The notes beneath the pieces were generated by a model, which worked only from the letters and a program-made list of their open reading frames with translations, ran no database searches and was not told the origin of the DNA. Source: Rutpela maculata (taxonomy: Eukaryota; Arthropoda; Insecta; Coleoptera; Cerambycidae). From it: a DNA stretch of 64,000 nucleotides. This document shows positions 36,047-47,275 of the stretch, in pieces. The translations under genes and the position numbers were made by a program. Position 1 is the stretch's first letter, and every line of letters starts with the position of its first letter. The stretch covers positions 30,807,920-30,871,919 of the forward strand of contig OW386285.2 of assembly GCA_936432065.2 (NCBI GenBank). Direction: 5' to 3'.

Positions 36047-36450
36047 GTTAATGTTTGTTTTGTTGTACGACAACTTTTTATTAATTAAAATAACAATCAC
36101 CTCTTGTTTAAAAATACCACAAGCATAAACTATCAATATAGTTTAGTTTAACAAAATTAACGATATTGTTAGTTAACCGTTTTTTTTTTGTTGAATTTAC
36201 CCATACTATTTCTTTGAGTGTAGTTGTTTTTCCAACAGACAAAGAATGAGAGAAATTGTCAGCGAAAGCTAGTAATGGTGTTAAATAACTATTCATAATA
36301 ACTAAACAACACAACGGTTCATTATGAAATTCAATAGAGAGAGTATATTCTGATAGTAGACAAGGCAACTGATCAAGAGGATCCGTTAAGTATTGCGACC
36401 TGTAGAGTGTTTCCGTATTAGACCAGGATCCCGCCGACCACAAATTTTTA
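36047..36450. other. Unassigned spacer between two large inverted-repeat elements
   Basis: About 400 bp with no recognisable gene or repeat. Confidence 0.4.
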
Positions 36451-37108
36451 TGTGTGTCATAAGTTTACGCCCAAAATGTGTGAATTGTTGTTAATTTGGG
36501 ATAGTAGAGCACAGAAATATTCATGCCAGCCAGGAGCATAGGGCAGGCCCCCAAATGTGTAAGAAATATGACTTGTAAAAGTAAAAAAAAATAGCCACAA
36601 AGAGTTTGACGCATGGGAGTTGGAGGGATTTCATAATTTAAACCAAAAATCATGAATCCAGGCTCCCATTCATTTTGGGTGGTACAAGGAGACGCTACGT
36701 TCGCCAAATTTTGAAAAAAAGTCAGGTAAAAAATATGATAAATTTATGAATGGCAATCAGGAACTTGGTAAGTATGAACCTACTGAGTGTGAAAATATAT
36801 TCGCCTTCTCTGAAAAGTGGTACGATAGCCTTGCCATTCACGATAATTGATGGCGTATCAGAATTCCCTACCGCATATACTGTCTACCTGTATAATTCGA
36901 TGAATATCATAAATTTACGACTGGCAATCAGAAACTTTGCAATCCTAAGTGCGAAGACACATTCGCTATCTTTGAAAAGAAGTGCGAAGGTGCTGTCTTT
37001 TACGATGATTTCGTATCGGAGCTTCCTACCGCAAATACTGGCTACCCGTGTAATTCGATGAATATCATAAATACATGACTGGCAATCAGAAACTTGATAA
37101 GTATGAAC

Positions 37109-39412
37109 CAGAGCTGGGTAATTCCTGGTGAAAAAGTAATTAGCAATTACAATTCCTTTTTTTTTTTTCGTGTAATTGTAATTGTAACTAAATACTTTTT
37201 TTATTAAAGTAATTTGGAATTGTAATTGCAGGAAAATTGTTGAAGGAATTGTAATTTGTAATTATATTATTTGAACTATCTAATTACAAATTACTTCTAT
37301 ATGTACAATTACTTTTTCCGATTACAATTACTTTTTCCAATTACAATTACTTTTTCCAATTACAATTACTTTAAGAACATGCGTATGTGGTTTAACAAAC
37401 AAGAATGCATTAAAGCAGAATTTTACAGTTCCATAGTTTAAAATGAATCTGAAAAGTTCAAAAAAAGTTACTGGCTAAAAACGAGTTATGCCGTGGTCCG
37501 CTGCACATTTATGTTTTTTGTTCAATAAACTTTTAAAAACTAAATGTGTTTACTGTTTATTATTATCATTTTTATTATTATTAGGCATTGTTATTATAGT
37601 GGAGTAGATTTAGTAAATAAAATAGCTAGATTGGGAAATTTTTTAAAATGGATGCAGACCCGGCGGAAATTGTTTGTCATGACGAGTATAACAAAACCTC
37701 AGAATCTTGCGCTGACGCAAGAGATGGCTTTATTAGGACGACCTTTCTATCATTTTGGGTGAAACCGTGTTTTATTGGCCGAAAAGGGGTTTTTTGGATA
37801 TTTTAAACTGCAAATTTGAATTTGCAGTTTTATATATATACGAAAAAAATTGAAAAAATTAAATTTCGGCTATCTTGATCAGGTCTCAACCGATTTGGCT
37901 GAAATTTGGAATGGAAGTAGTATTTATCACACAAAAATTATTTACCAGATTTCAGCCAAAAATATTAAATAGTTTGGCTGAAATTACAGTTTCAGTCAAA
38001 TTTTATGAAATGTTCAAATTGAAATATCTCCGGAGAGATCGAATTTTGCTTTATGGCAAAAGGTAGGTTATTTTATGTACTTTTACATGATATAAGTCAA
38101 GAATCACTTTTTTTTACATTCGGTAGTTTTTTAGTCATTTGCATTATATATATAATATATGTATACTCAGTGACTATGTGTGCGCGCACTGGTATAAAGC
38201 AGCGGTCGTTTTTTAGTCATTTGCATTATATATTATTATATATGCGTACTCAGTGACTATGTGTGCGCGCACTGGTATAAAGCAGAAGACAATTGTATTT
38301 ATTATTTATAAAACTTTAAAAAACATATATATTTTTTATTTGTATAGTCGTGCCTACTGCTTTGACTAGGTATAGATAAATGTATATTATATTATATATG
38401 TGTGTGTGCGTGCGTGTATTTATTTCTGTATGTGAATGTGTTACAATTTTTATTTATTTTTTATTTTTACGTGACTTAGGTAGCCGCTTCATGTATAATC
38501 GAAGGGTAACCGTGGTCTATCTTTTACTTTTTAAAACGAGTATTTTAATATTATACCTCGCCTACCTTTTGCCACAAAGCAAATTTTGATCCGACTTTTA
38601 GGTCTGAAGATATTTCGATTTGAAAATTTCAGAAAATTTGACTGGAACTGCAATTTCAGCCAAACTATTTAACATTTTTGGCTGAAATTTGGTTAACAGT
38701 TTTTGAGATATAAGGATTCTTCCATTCCAATTTTCAGCCAAATCGGTTGAGATCTGATCAAGACAGCCGAAATTTGATTTTCGTATATATATATCTGAAT
38801 ATCAGGAGGGGGGGATGGTCAGATATCTTCCCCAAATTTAAACTGAAGGTTCCTATAATATTGAGAATAAAAGGATACCATTTTCTTTTCTTAACTAGTT
38901 GTTTAAGTGATCAAAAAAAAATTAAAATAACAAATTTGACCCTTAAAATGTCCAAAATACCCCCTTTCGGCATGGTTTCACCTGTTTTTGGAAATTAAAA
39001 TTTTAAGGTTTTATTATACTCGTCATTACAAATAATTTCCGCAGGGTCTGCATCCATCTTAAAAATTTTCCCAATCCTTTCCTAAACCGACTCCATTATT
39101 AAGCTGCATTTTCTATATATTTATTTAATTTTTCCTGATTACTCTAAGGGTCAAACATTCTAATAACGATTCTAATCAATATTAAAACGCAATATTACAC
39201 AACACTTTTAATTAAAATTTTTAACTTACCTTTTTTTCTGTTTGGTCACTATAATTTACTTTATCATAAAAGTAATTAGAAAAGTAATTAGAAAAGTAAC
39301 TGCTAATTCCTTTTTTGAAGACATGTACTTTGTAATTGTAATTAGTTCCTTTTTTAAAAAAGTAATTTGTAATTGTAATTATTTTTAAATTACAAGTAAT
39401 TACCCAGCTCTG
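37109..39412. mobile_element. Non-autonomous hAT-type element 2 (AATTACAATTAC subterminal repeats)
   Basis: Ends CAGAGCTGGGTAATT and ...GTAATTACCCAGCTCTG are inverted and flanked by exact 8-bp duplications GTATGAAC (37101-37108 and 39413-39420). Both subterminal regions are dense arrays of TAATTACAATTACTTTT words (37135-37375 and 39260-39400). The 2304-bp interior contains a second inverted repeat (left about 37640-38060, right about 38560-39065, words GGATGCAGACCC and CCGATTTGGCTGAAATT). No transposase remnant was recognised. Confidence 0.9.
38127..38286. repeat. Two tandem ~80-bp units
   Basis: TTTTTTAGTCATTTGCATTA ... CAGTGACTATGTGTGCGCGC ACTGGTATAAAGCAG occurs twice head to tail, differing mainly in the AT-rich middle. 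It lies in the loop between the inner inverted repeats of hAT-type element 2. Confidence 0.85.
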
Positions 39413-40238
39413 GTATGAACCTCCTGAGTGCGAAGAACATTGCCACCTTTGAAGACCTTGCCTTTCACGATAATTGATGGCGTATCGGAGCTTGCTACCA
39501 CATATACTGATTACTCGTGTAATTTCATGAATATCATAAATTAATGGCTGGCAATCAGAACTACACCGGCAACCAGTATATGCGGTAGAAAGCTCCGATA
39601 CGCCGCCAATTTTACCGTGAATGGCAAAACCTTCGCTCTACTTTTTAAAGGTGGCGAATGTATTTTGGCACTCAGAAGATTCATACTTACCAAGTTTCTG
39701 ATTTCCAGTCGTATATTTATAATATTCATCGAATTACACAGGTAAACAGTATATGCGTTAGGAAATTCTAGTACGCCATCAATTATCGTGAATGGCAAGG
39801 CTGTTGTACCACTTTTCAGAGAAGGTGAACATATTTTCACACTCAGTAGGTTCATATTTACCAAGTTCCTGATTACTATTCATAAACTTACCATTTTTTT
39901 TACCTGACTTTTTTTCGAAATGAATGGGAGTCGGTATTCATGAATTTTGGGATTAAGAAATCCCTCCAACCCCCATGCGTAAACCTATGACTTATTTGTG
40001 GCTGTTTTTTACTTTTACAAGTCATATTTCTTACACATTTGGGGACCTGCCCTACGCCCCTGTACCAAAAAAAAAAGGGCTGGTGTAGGGTACATACTAC
40101 AAATCTACATATAACCATGGATATAGAACAAATAACAAAAACAATTTATATTATATATTTTACAGAAAATGTTAACATTCCAATAAATCCTTTGAAATAT
40201 CATTCTATATTATTATTATAGCGTTATACTTCGCTATA

Positions 40239-40255
40239 TTGGTGACCCCGATCGC
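40239..40255 (+). other. tRNA primer-binding site of the TRIM
   Basis: TTGGTGACCCCGATCGC begins directly at the end of the left LTR. TTGGTGACCCC is a common start of PBS regions in insect LTR elements. The matching tRNA was not determined. Confidence 0.75.
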
Positions 40256-40830
40256 TTCACGCATTGTATGCCTCCTGAGAGTTGATGACAAGAAATTATT
40301 GCAGGAAATAATCTCTCATGGATATTCTAGACAGCTGTATCAGTCGCGACAAGAATATGGGGCCGAACCAAACTACTCGTGCTGCTAACCGCTGATGACG
40401 GACGACGTCCATAACGAAGACAGCCAGCTAAAGGTCGACCGTTCCATAGATATCTTCGCTAGACACGGATTCCTCAGTCTCTCCATGAAGATAGTACCGA
40501 GAAACGAATCAAACTAGCTTTTCAGAAGACTTGTTATTACTTCCTCAATTATGTACGTGTATAGGTAGGTACTCTACTATATGACTCCCTGCTGTAACGT
40601 TTGGATCTTCTTACTATTTAAACACGTAATGTAGCTTTATTATAACTTCTTTATTAATACTTATTATGTCAATGTACATCAGAACAAGTCAGATAAGAGA
40701 GAGGGCGGCCACAGCGGCGCACATTCCTTTTATACGGCTATGTTGCCAACCTTACAGTTGTTACCAACTTACATATTATGTTACACCTGCAATGTAAAAC
40801 CAGCTTATCAAGTGTATCAATATATTAATT

Positions 40831-41034
40831 ATTCACTATTTTAATTGTCTCGCCAGCTTTTCTTTAGCCAAAGCTGCTATAGCTGGTGCGACATCTTTGA
40901 GAAAAGCTCAATCCAATTATAATTGCAAACTCATTCACTATTTTAATTGTCTCGCCAGCTTTTCTTTAGCCAAAGCTGCTATAGCTGGTGCAACATCTTT
41001 GAAAGACGCCCAATCCAATTATGATTGCAAACTT
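40831..41034. repeat. 102-bp tandem duplication inside the TRIM
   Basis: ATTCACTATTTTAATTGTCT ... TTTAGCCAAAGCTGCTATAG ... AATCCAATTATAATTGCAAAC occurs twice. A third partial copy of the end (AGCTCAATCCAATTATGATT) follows at about 41083-41110. Confidence 0.88.
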
Positions 41035-41307
41035 TCATTCACTTAGCACACGCTTGCTATTTTTATCAATTATCTATTAAAGAAGCTCAATCCAATTATG
41101 ATTGCGAACTTTTATTCACTTAGCATCAGTCTTATATGCTAATTTATTTCAATTTATCAATGACATATAACATACATTAAGGATAATGTTATTACAAAAA
41201 TAAATGTCCTTGTTTTACGTTATTTTGTCATCTATCTGTCAAAACTGACTTTTCACTTAAATGTCGTCTTAAATATTGATACCTTGGTAAGTTGGTTTCT
41301 TCGTTAT

Positions 41308-41321
41308 AGGGGAGGGAGTAA
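41308..41321 (+). other. Polypurine tract of the TRIM
   Basis: AGGGGAGGGAGTAA lies immediately before the right LTR, where plus-strand DNA synthesis would be primed. Confidence 0.75.
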
Positions 41322-41554
41322 TGTAGGGTACATACTACATATCTACATATAACCATGGATATAGAAAAAATAACAAAAACAATTTATATTATATATTTTA
41401 CAGAAAATGTTAACATTCAAATAAATCCTTTGAAATATCATTCTACATTATTATTATAGCGTTATACTTCGCTATAGCTGGCATGAACATTTATGTACTC
41501 TACTACCAAATTAACAACAATTCACACATTTTGTGGGTAAACTTATGACACACA

Positions 41555-42175
41555 ATTAGTGATCGGATGGCCCTTGGCCGATATGTATACGTGCGTACGT
41601 ACTACCAGCTGACGGAGACGAATGGCAGTTTTCAACGAGGATTTTGGAGCTTAATAGAAATTCAAATAAATCTAAAAATGGTAACATTTGTAGAGTAGAA
41701 TATTAGCTTTTCAAAAAACTATAATTAAAATCGATTCCTTGAAGAACTAACAAATTAGAAATAACTTATATAAGAAAAACTAAGCGCTGGCGCGCTGAGA
41801 GAGAATAGTTAGTATTTACAGCCTTGGTATAACGTTAGAATCAAATTAGTCTCTTAATTTTTTTTGCCATACACTTAAAAACGGGTAGATTTCAAATAAA
41901 GCAGAGGGACAGTTGAAAGTTTCATTCAGTTATCACGAAAATATTAAAAACTTTAAAATCTCACCGCGTACATTATTGAAAATTCTTACTAGTTACTAAA
42001 ATAAATAAATCAATGAGCAAACGAATGAACGAACCAACGAACGAACAAACGACAGAACTATGCAGAGGTGTGCAATAATGTTGTAAATTGTACAACGTCT
42101 AAAAACAGACATGGTTCCAACAGAAGAGTGTCTTATAAATATTATTATAAAAGCTGATAACAAATCATGTGCCTT
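41555..42175. other. Unassigned stretch
   Basis: No gene recognised. 42010-42055 contains a loose AACGAA-type short repeat. Confidence 0.4.
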
Positions 42176-42179
42176 GGCC

Positions 42180-42300
42180 AGTATTTTGCTTTATTTAAAA
42201 CAGCAAAGGTTATCCCAGTGCAAAGAGGAACATCAGGATTCACAACATCATAAATTATAGGGTCATATCAGTATTAACTGCCTTTTTCAAGGTAATATAA
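42180..42300 (+). pseudogene. Short jockey-type RT fragment
   Basis: Reads TAKVIPVQRGTSG and, after a stop, NYRVISVLTAFFK. This matches the RT start KxAKVxPxxKKGD...NYRPISVLxxFSK. Only about 40 codons survive. Low information, but the motif order is right. Confidence 0.55.
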
Positions 42301-42402
42301 AAATTCGTTTGCGGCAGTATCATCTTAAAACACCACAAGTAGCAGTTATTTCACGTATCTCTATTTTTATAATAAGATTGTTCAAATCTGAGAAGACCAA
42401 AA

Positions 42403-42500
42403 TAATAGTAATAATAATAATAATAGTAATAATAATATATTTACATTCAATTTACATTTATTTACATTCCAATAGTAATAATAGTAATAATAATTTATAT
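42403..42500. repeat. AAT-rich imperfect microsatellite
   Basis: AATAATAATAATAGTAATAA runs at 42403-42438 and 42473-42497 flank a small TTTACATT repeat. Confidence 0.8.
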
Positions 42501-42949
42501 AAAACATAACATACTTACAAAAATATACACAAAAATGTAACTGAACATATTGGATGTAAATAACAGGTTATCATGCTTAAGTTTTGGATAAAACTTGATT
42601 GCGTGAGTCATTTTGCAATTTCACATCTAATATTTTCACATAACACAAGAAGAAAAGAGATAACCTTTTTTGTCACTAACATTAGGTTTATGAAGCAGCT
42701 ACTTACTGCAAATGCAGCTAAATACTAAAAATTAAAGTAATATTAATAGTATTCTAATTATAACAAAATATATAAATATTTGCACTAAATAATAATTAAT
42801 AATGATTAGAAAATAACATAACTGGTCATTTAAAAATTTTTAAAATTTGCAATTTACTGTGCCTAAATAAATAACGTATTTATACTTAATAGTTTCCTCT
42901 AATGCAATGTTTATAAAATTAAGATTTGTTTTAGTCAAGTAGTGTTGAG

Positions 42950-43860
42950 TAAACTCTTATACCCTGCGTCCTTAACCATATTTGACTTGTTTTTTGAAAT
43001 TATTGAAATTTGTTATTTCTCTAATATTTTTGTCTAGCTTGTTGTACAATTTTGTTCCGATATATCCAAACTATTTTTGCCCAATTGTTTTAGTCATTTT
43101 ATTTGATCTAAGAAGTCCTTGTTATTTACTGTTTGTAATATTGATGCGTTGCTTGTTCATTTCCTTTGTTAATATTTTTGTATTTATTTGTGTAGCCTAA
43201 TCGTTAGCAATTTTGAATCTTGGGATAGGAGCTCTGTAGGATACCGATAATCCTTATTTAAAATAATTTTTATGATTTTTTTTTTTTAATTTTCCAGAGG
43301 AGTAAGATATGTAGATCCAGCACCACCCCAGCCGTACCTTAATATCAATGCAACTAAGACTTTGTACAAAGTAAATAATTCGTTTTTTATTAAAATTGTT
43401 TTTAACTGTTTGAATTTATATATATTAGACCACATATTTTTTGTATTAGGTTTTTTATATATTCTTGCCATCTAAGATGACAGTCTTTTATAATTCCCAA
43501 GTATTTAATTTTTTTGGCCAGGTATATAACGTCGTTTTCATTTTTTATATCCAGTTTATCAAAATTTGGTAAGTTTGGGCTGTATGACGTTAATAGCAGG
43601 AACAGTGTTTCTTGTACTTAATAGTCCACTCCACTTTTTATTAGTTTTGGATCTTTTTCTACTAATCTTTTTAAATTTTCCCATGAATCACTTTCGTAAA
43701 AATTTGCAATATCATCAGCAAAAGAGGGGATTTTTCCTGCTGTTTTCATAGTAAGTATGTCATTCATATATATTATGAACAGAATAGGCCCTTACGCAGT
43801 TCCCTGCGGGACTGAATGTTTTTCTATATTTAATATATGCAACCATCAAGAGCCTGTGAA
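42950..43860 (-). pseudogene. Non-LTR retrotransposon RT, decayed
   Basis: From about 43850 downward: a SVPQGT-like start, GPILFIIYMNDILTMKTAGK, IPSFADDIANFYESDSWEN (FADD catalytic box), LFLLLTSYSPNLPNFDKL, DVIYLAKKIKYLGIIKDCHL (the YLG thumb motif), WQEYIKNLIQK, the YGWGG segment (near 43310), then KDYRYPTELLSQDSKLL, LDQIK and KDAGYKSLLNTT near 42960. Several stops and frame changes. It is another jockey/CR1-like family, different from the copies at 6 kb and 46 kb. The endonuclease is not present. Confidence 0.8.
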
Positions 43861-45191
43861 CAATTGCATGTTGATTCTAGATATATTTACGTATTAAGTA
43901 AGCAATTTTAATTCTATTCATCATCCCCTAATTATACCAAATTTGATGTGAAATACTCACCCGATATATTTGAGAGCTTCCGTGGAAATTACTTCTATAC
44001 TTCTACATAAAGAGCTGTATACTTATACGGTAAAAACTCTTGTTTGTTTGAATTGTAAAATGTGAAGAATTTCAAAATAACAAAAAACTAATGCAAAGCA
44101 AGTTGTTTTAAAATAGGTTTATACTACACAAATATATGACAATAGAGTTTTACAGCGCTCGTGTACAGTCTTTGTTATCTCCTCTCTTAAATTCAAGTAT
44201 TTCTATCCAATATTTAAAGAGAATAATTTTGTTTTCACGAATAAAAACATCAGTATTTATGAATCAAATAAGAGGAACATTCTTCGAGAGCAATAAAGTG
44301 CATTTATGATAAAAACTTGGTTAGAAATACAAACGTGAGCATCTAGAGAATATTTCTTAGCAATTCGAAAGTTGCCTTGTCGGTATTTACAACTGAGTAT
44401 GCTTTTGATATTGGTAAGCTTCGATCGTTTTATCAAGATATAGGACATCCTTTTATTTCGGAGATATAAAATACTTCAGATGGCTCAGCACTTTTCTGAA
44501 TATTATGAATAATTGTGAATGTGTACTTGGAATATAAAATATAATCCTCTTTAAATTTTAATCGAGTCCTTTAGTAATTTTAAATTCTTCGTCGCAAGGA
44601 TTCCGTTGTTTACTTAATTGCATAAAAGTAGATTCTTCACTCTCATAAATCTCTGACATAAGGATTTTCTAACTTTATTATAAGCTCAATAAAATGACTA
44701 CAGTGTACTTTTATCGTATGCAAATATTTTATGAGATGTTACATTAAAGATACTCTGGATATAAGTAGTTTCCGACGATATGTTCCCATGCACAATAAAG
44801 TATGTCATGAAGTTAACTTTGCGTCAATTTTGTAATAATAAATACATACGGTTTTCACATTAAATCAGTTTTAACAAATTAATTGATGCAGAGTAGGCCT
44901 TTAGTGAGCCAGGCGATATTTTAATTATTATAACTATTTGGTTTTCCTGTTACTAGAATAAAATAGAATAGGATAGAATAGAATAAGTTTTTATTTGTGC
45001 TAAAAATGTATAAAAATTGTACAAAAATAAACAGTTCAGTCACAGAAACCTAGAAAAAGGTTTGTTGGTGACTCGTGTAATATTTATAATTTGGTAATAG
45101 GGCAGTAATAAAATTACATGTAAAGGGTTTCTAAAAAACAATAAAATAGTACTTACTACTAAAGTAAAACTGACTAAAACAAGCTAAAAAC
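43861..45191. other. Unassigned stretch with an ATAGA microsatellite
   Basis: 44950-44985 is an AATAGA-type repeat (TAGAATAGGATAGAATAGAA), possibly the tail of a degraded retroelement that follows it. Nothing else recognised. Confidence 0.4.
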
Positions 45192-45507
45192 GTACTCTTC
45201 GCCAATTTACTGAGCTTTTTATATAATTGTTACACATTCTATAGGATACTCTTCGCAGTTTTCTTGTAAATAATGTTAGTTTTTGCACATCCAAAATTTT
45301 GTGATACCAACTTTATTGTGAAAAAAAAATATATATAAAAAAAAAACATCCTACCTGTCAGGGATTTGAACACAGGATCTTTGGATTGCAAGCCAAAACT
45401 TTAGCCACTTCACCACTACAGATTACTGGAAAAATTGAATGTCTGTAATATATATCTTTCGAGAATCATATTTCAACGCATTAGATATGTTATTATACTC
45501 TTCGCAA
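45192..45507 (-). repeat. tRNA-module repeat, copy 2 (partial)
   Basis: Minus-strand partial copy from TACTCTTCGCCAATTTACTG to TATTATACTCTTCG. Its tRNA-like box at 45350-45420 reads, on the minus strand, GTGGCTAAAGTTTTGG, an anticodon loop CTTGCAA (TGC, Ala-like) and GTGTTCAAATCCCTGAC. It meets the next copy head to head, forming the hairpin TATACTCTTCG / CGAAGAGTATA at 45494-45521. Confidence 0.75.
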
Positions 45508-46004
45508 AAACGAAGAGTATATTGTATTTGATCGGCACATTTCTAAATCAGTAAATATCGCTCGTAGAGAAAAAAAATTCATATCATTATGTTAGTGAAC
45601 TAATTCTGAACAACTTTCAAAATGTCCGTCTGTCCGTCCGTCCGTCACGTTTCTTGTAAGCACGATAACTTAAGAAAGAAAAGTCCGATTGTATTGAAAT
45701 TTGGAAAGTAAGTTAGCGTTAGCTAGAGGAAGAACACTATTGTTTTTGAAAAAAATCGATCAGTAAATAAAAAAGTTATTAATCATTTAAATAAAAAAAA
45801 ATTTTTTCAAAATTTCTGTCATTTGTACTTAAATAGAAATGTTGCGAAATATTATTCTCTATATTTTTTTTGTTTTTACATTTTACCAATATATATATAT
45901 TTCATAATAATGTATCTAATCCGTTGAAATATAATTCTTGAACGATATTCATTCAAGTCTTCTGGTAAGGTGAGATGGCCCAACAGCTAAAGCATTTGCC
46001 TTGC

Positions 46005-46428
46005 GTCTACTCCATGTCCAGGAGTCTGTATCCGCTCTTGGCGCGGGGCAGCGGACTAAACAGGACTAATAAAAAATTATTGTATACGATGGTGATCAGA
46101 CCGGCCATCACATACGCGGCGCCGGTGTGGTGCAGCATCCCGGCCACGACAATGCGGAAACTTAGAGTTTTAGAACATAAATATATGCGCCTCATTTCAG
46201 ACTCCGGTAGGTACACCTCCCTCAGAGATCTCTATGCACGTTGCCACGACATAACCCCACTAGCGGACTTCGTCCGGGAAACTTCCCAAAAATTCTACCA
46301 ATTCAAACTGGGCGAAAGTCCGCTAACCCGAGACATCACACGAATCAGACAGCATAATGCCATACATTTCAACCTGAAACACCCATTACCATACCAGGCG
46401 TTGCCTATCTTTCGGCAACCTCCCTAGC
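46005..46428 (+). pseudogene. Jockey-type pol C-terminus
   Basis: Undamaged frame VYSMSRSLYPLLARGSGLNR ... YTMVIRPAITYAAPVWCSIP ... CHDITPLADFVRETSQKFYQ ... LPYQALPIFRQPP and stop. It is the last 140 residues of the protein at 5961-6785. Upstream codons from the tRNA-module repeat happen to be open, so an apparent ATG at 45975 is not a real start. No catalytic part remains. Confidence 0.9.
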
Positions 46429-47061
46429 CACATCTTTCCTATACCACAATTTACTTTCACCATCTTTTATTTTCACCACCTTTTACTTGTATCCCCTCTA
46501 TTCCCCCATTAGTTGCATTTTTATTATTTTTGTCAATTTTTGTTCTTTTGTCCCTTTTTGTTCTTCTTCCAAATTCCCTTTAGACCAATAACTGCTAGTA
46601 AATCCCAACTTTTAAAATCATAATCTCCCCTCACCCCATCCTTCCAGAGGCAGGTAGACCACTGGATAAATCCGTGACTCTCGAACGGGTTTTTTCACTA
46701 AGTTTTTCCCGTATGGACAACAAGATTTTCTTCGTAAATTTAGTGCGCGCGTGCGACAGTGCGCGTGTGTTAAAAATGCAATTGTTTATTCGTATTTCTA
46801 GCTATTTCTAAGTATTTTAATATCTTCCCGGATTATTGTTCAACGAAATTGTTAGGTTTAAGTTTTTTTATATATGTTAAACAGGAGCCCTGACGCCCCA
46901 ATTGCATCTGTTGTTACAGCCGAAGCTAAACCCCTCCACCCGATCACCTACTTACCGCGACGTTGCACGCCGCGGTGGGGTGATCGGCTCTAGACTGGAC
47001 CCAGCTGAGGCGCATTCATGTCTCTAAACTTTAATAAATATCTTTGATTTGATTTGATTTG
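46005..47061 (+). mobile_element. Jockey-type retrotransposon, 5'-truncated copy 2
   Basis: Begins abruptly at GTCTACTCCATGTCCAGG inside the RT C-terminal region and ends with a (TTTGA)n tail at 47043-47061. The 11-bp duplication ATTTGCCTTGC is seen at 45994-46004 and 47062-47072. The 3' UTR includes the CGCGACGTTGCACGCCGCGG hairpin shared with copy 1. Confidence 0.92.
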
Positions 47062-47275
47062 ATTTGCCTTGCAATCTAAAGGTCTCGTGTTCGATCCCTC
47101 ACATGGTGATTATTTTTTTCATATATTTTTTTTCTCACAACAAAGTTGGTATCACAAAATTTAGAATGTCCAAAAACTAACATTATTTACAAGAAAAATG
47201 CGAAGAGTATCCTATAGATTGTATAACAATTATATAAAAAGCTCAGTAAATCGACGAAGAGTATAATGCTTCCAC

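Larger units (their letters stand above)
40084..41476 (+). mobile_element. TRIM: small non-autonomous LTR retrotransposon
   Basis: Two 155-bp direct repeats, 40084-40238 and 41322-41476, run from TGTAGGGTACATACTAC to GTTATACTTCGCTATA and differ at only a few positions. The primer-binding site and polypurine tract lie just inside them (separate entries). Exact 5-bp duplications GCTGG flank it (40079-40083 and 41477-41481). The 1083-bp interior has no gag or pol frame. The LTR ends in TA instead of the usual CA. The very similar LTRs suggest a fairly recent insertion. It sits inside the right arm of the foldback element. Confidence 0.92.
36451..41554. mobile_element. Foldback element with internal ~163-bp tandem units, doubly interrupted
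   Basis: Outer ends TGTGTGTCATAAGTTTAC (36451) and GTAAACTTATGACACACA (to 41554) are inverted. The left arm continues through GAATTGTTGTTAATTTGG and CATGCCAGC to GTCAGGTAAAAAA, then about 2.5 tandem units of 163 bp (word ATCATAAATTTACGACTGGC near 36739, 36902 and 37065). The right arm has one unit in the left arm's orientation to about 39562, then units in inverse orientation (39563-39870), then the mirror of the outer segment. A hAT-type element (37109-39412) and a TRIM (40084-41476) are inserted. With them removed, the element is about 1.4 kb. No clear target duplication. Confidence 0.82.
45511..47275 (+). repeat. tRNA-module repeat, copy 3 (interrupted by a jockey copy)
   Basis: Begins CGAAGAGTATATTGTATTTG and ends CGACGAAGAGTATAATGCTT. 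Order: GTCCGTCTGTCCGTCCGTCC run (45625-45645), CACGATAACTTAAG, TTGAAATTTGG, the AAGTTAGCGTTAGCTAGAGG block, and the tRNA-like box (45971-46004 plus 47067-47107, with TGGCCCAACAGCTAAAGC, TTGCAATC and GTGTTCGATCCCTC). Then CAACAAAGTTGGTATCAC and ACAAGAAAAATGCGAAGAG. The jockey-type insertion 46005-47061 splits the anticodon arm. Without it the repeat is about 700 bp. Confidence 0.8.

Noticed and set aside
36465..36707. 80-codon minus-strand frame
   Set aside because: Falls in the arm of the foldback element and is mirrored by a similar frame at 39900-40118; a by-product of the inverted repeat.
40831..41112. CRISPR-like direct repeats
   Set aside because: Only two and a half copies of a 102-bp block without spacers, inside an LTR element of a eukaryotic genome.
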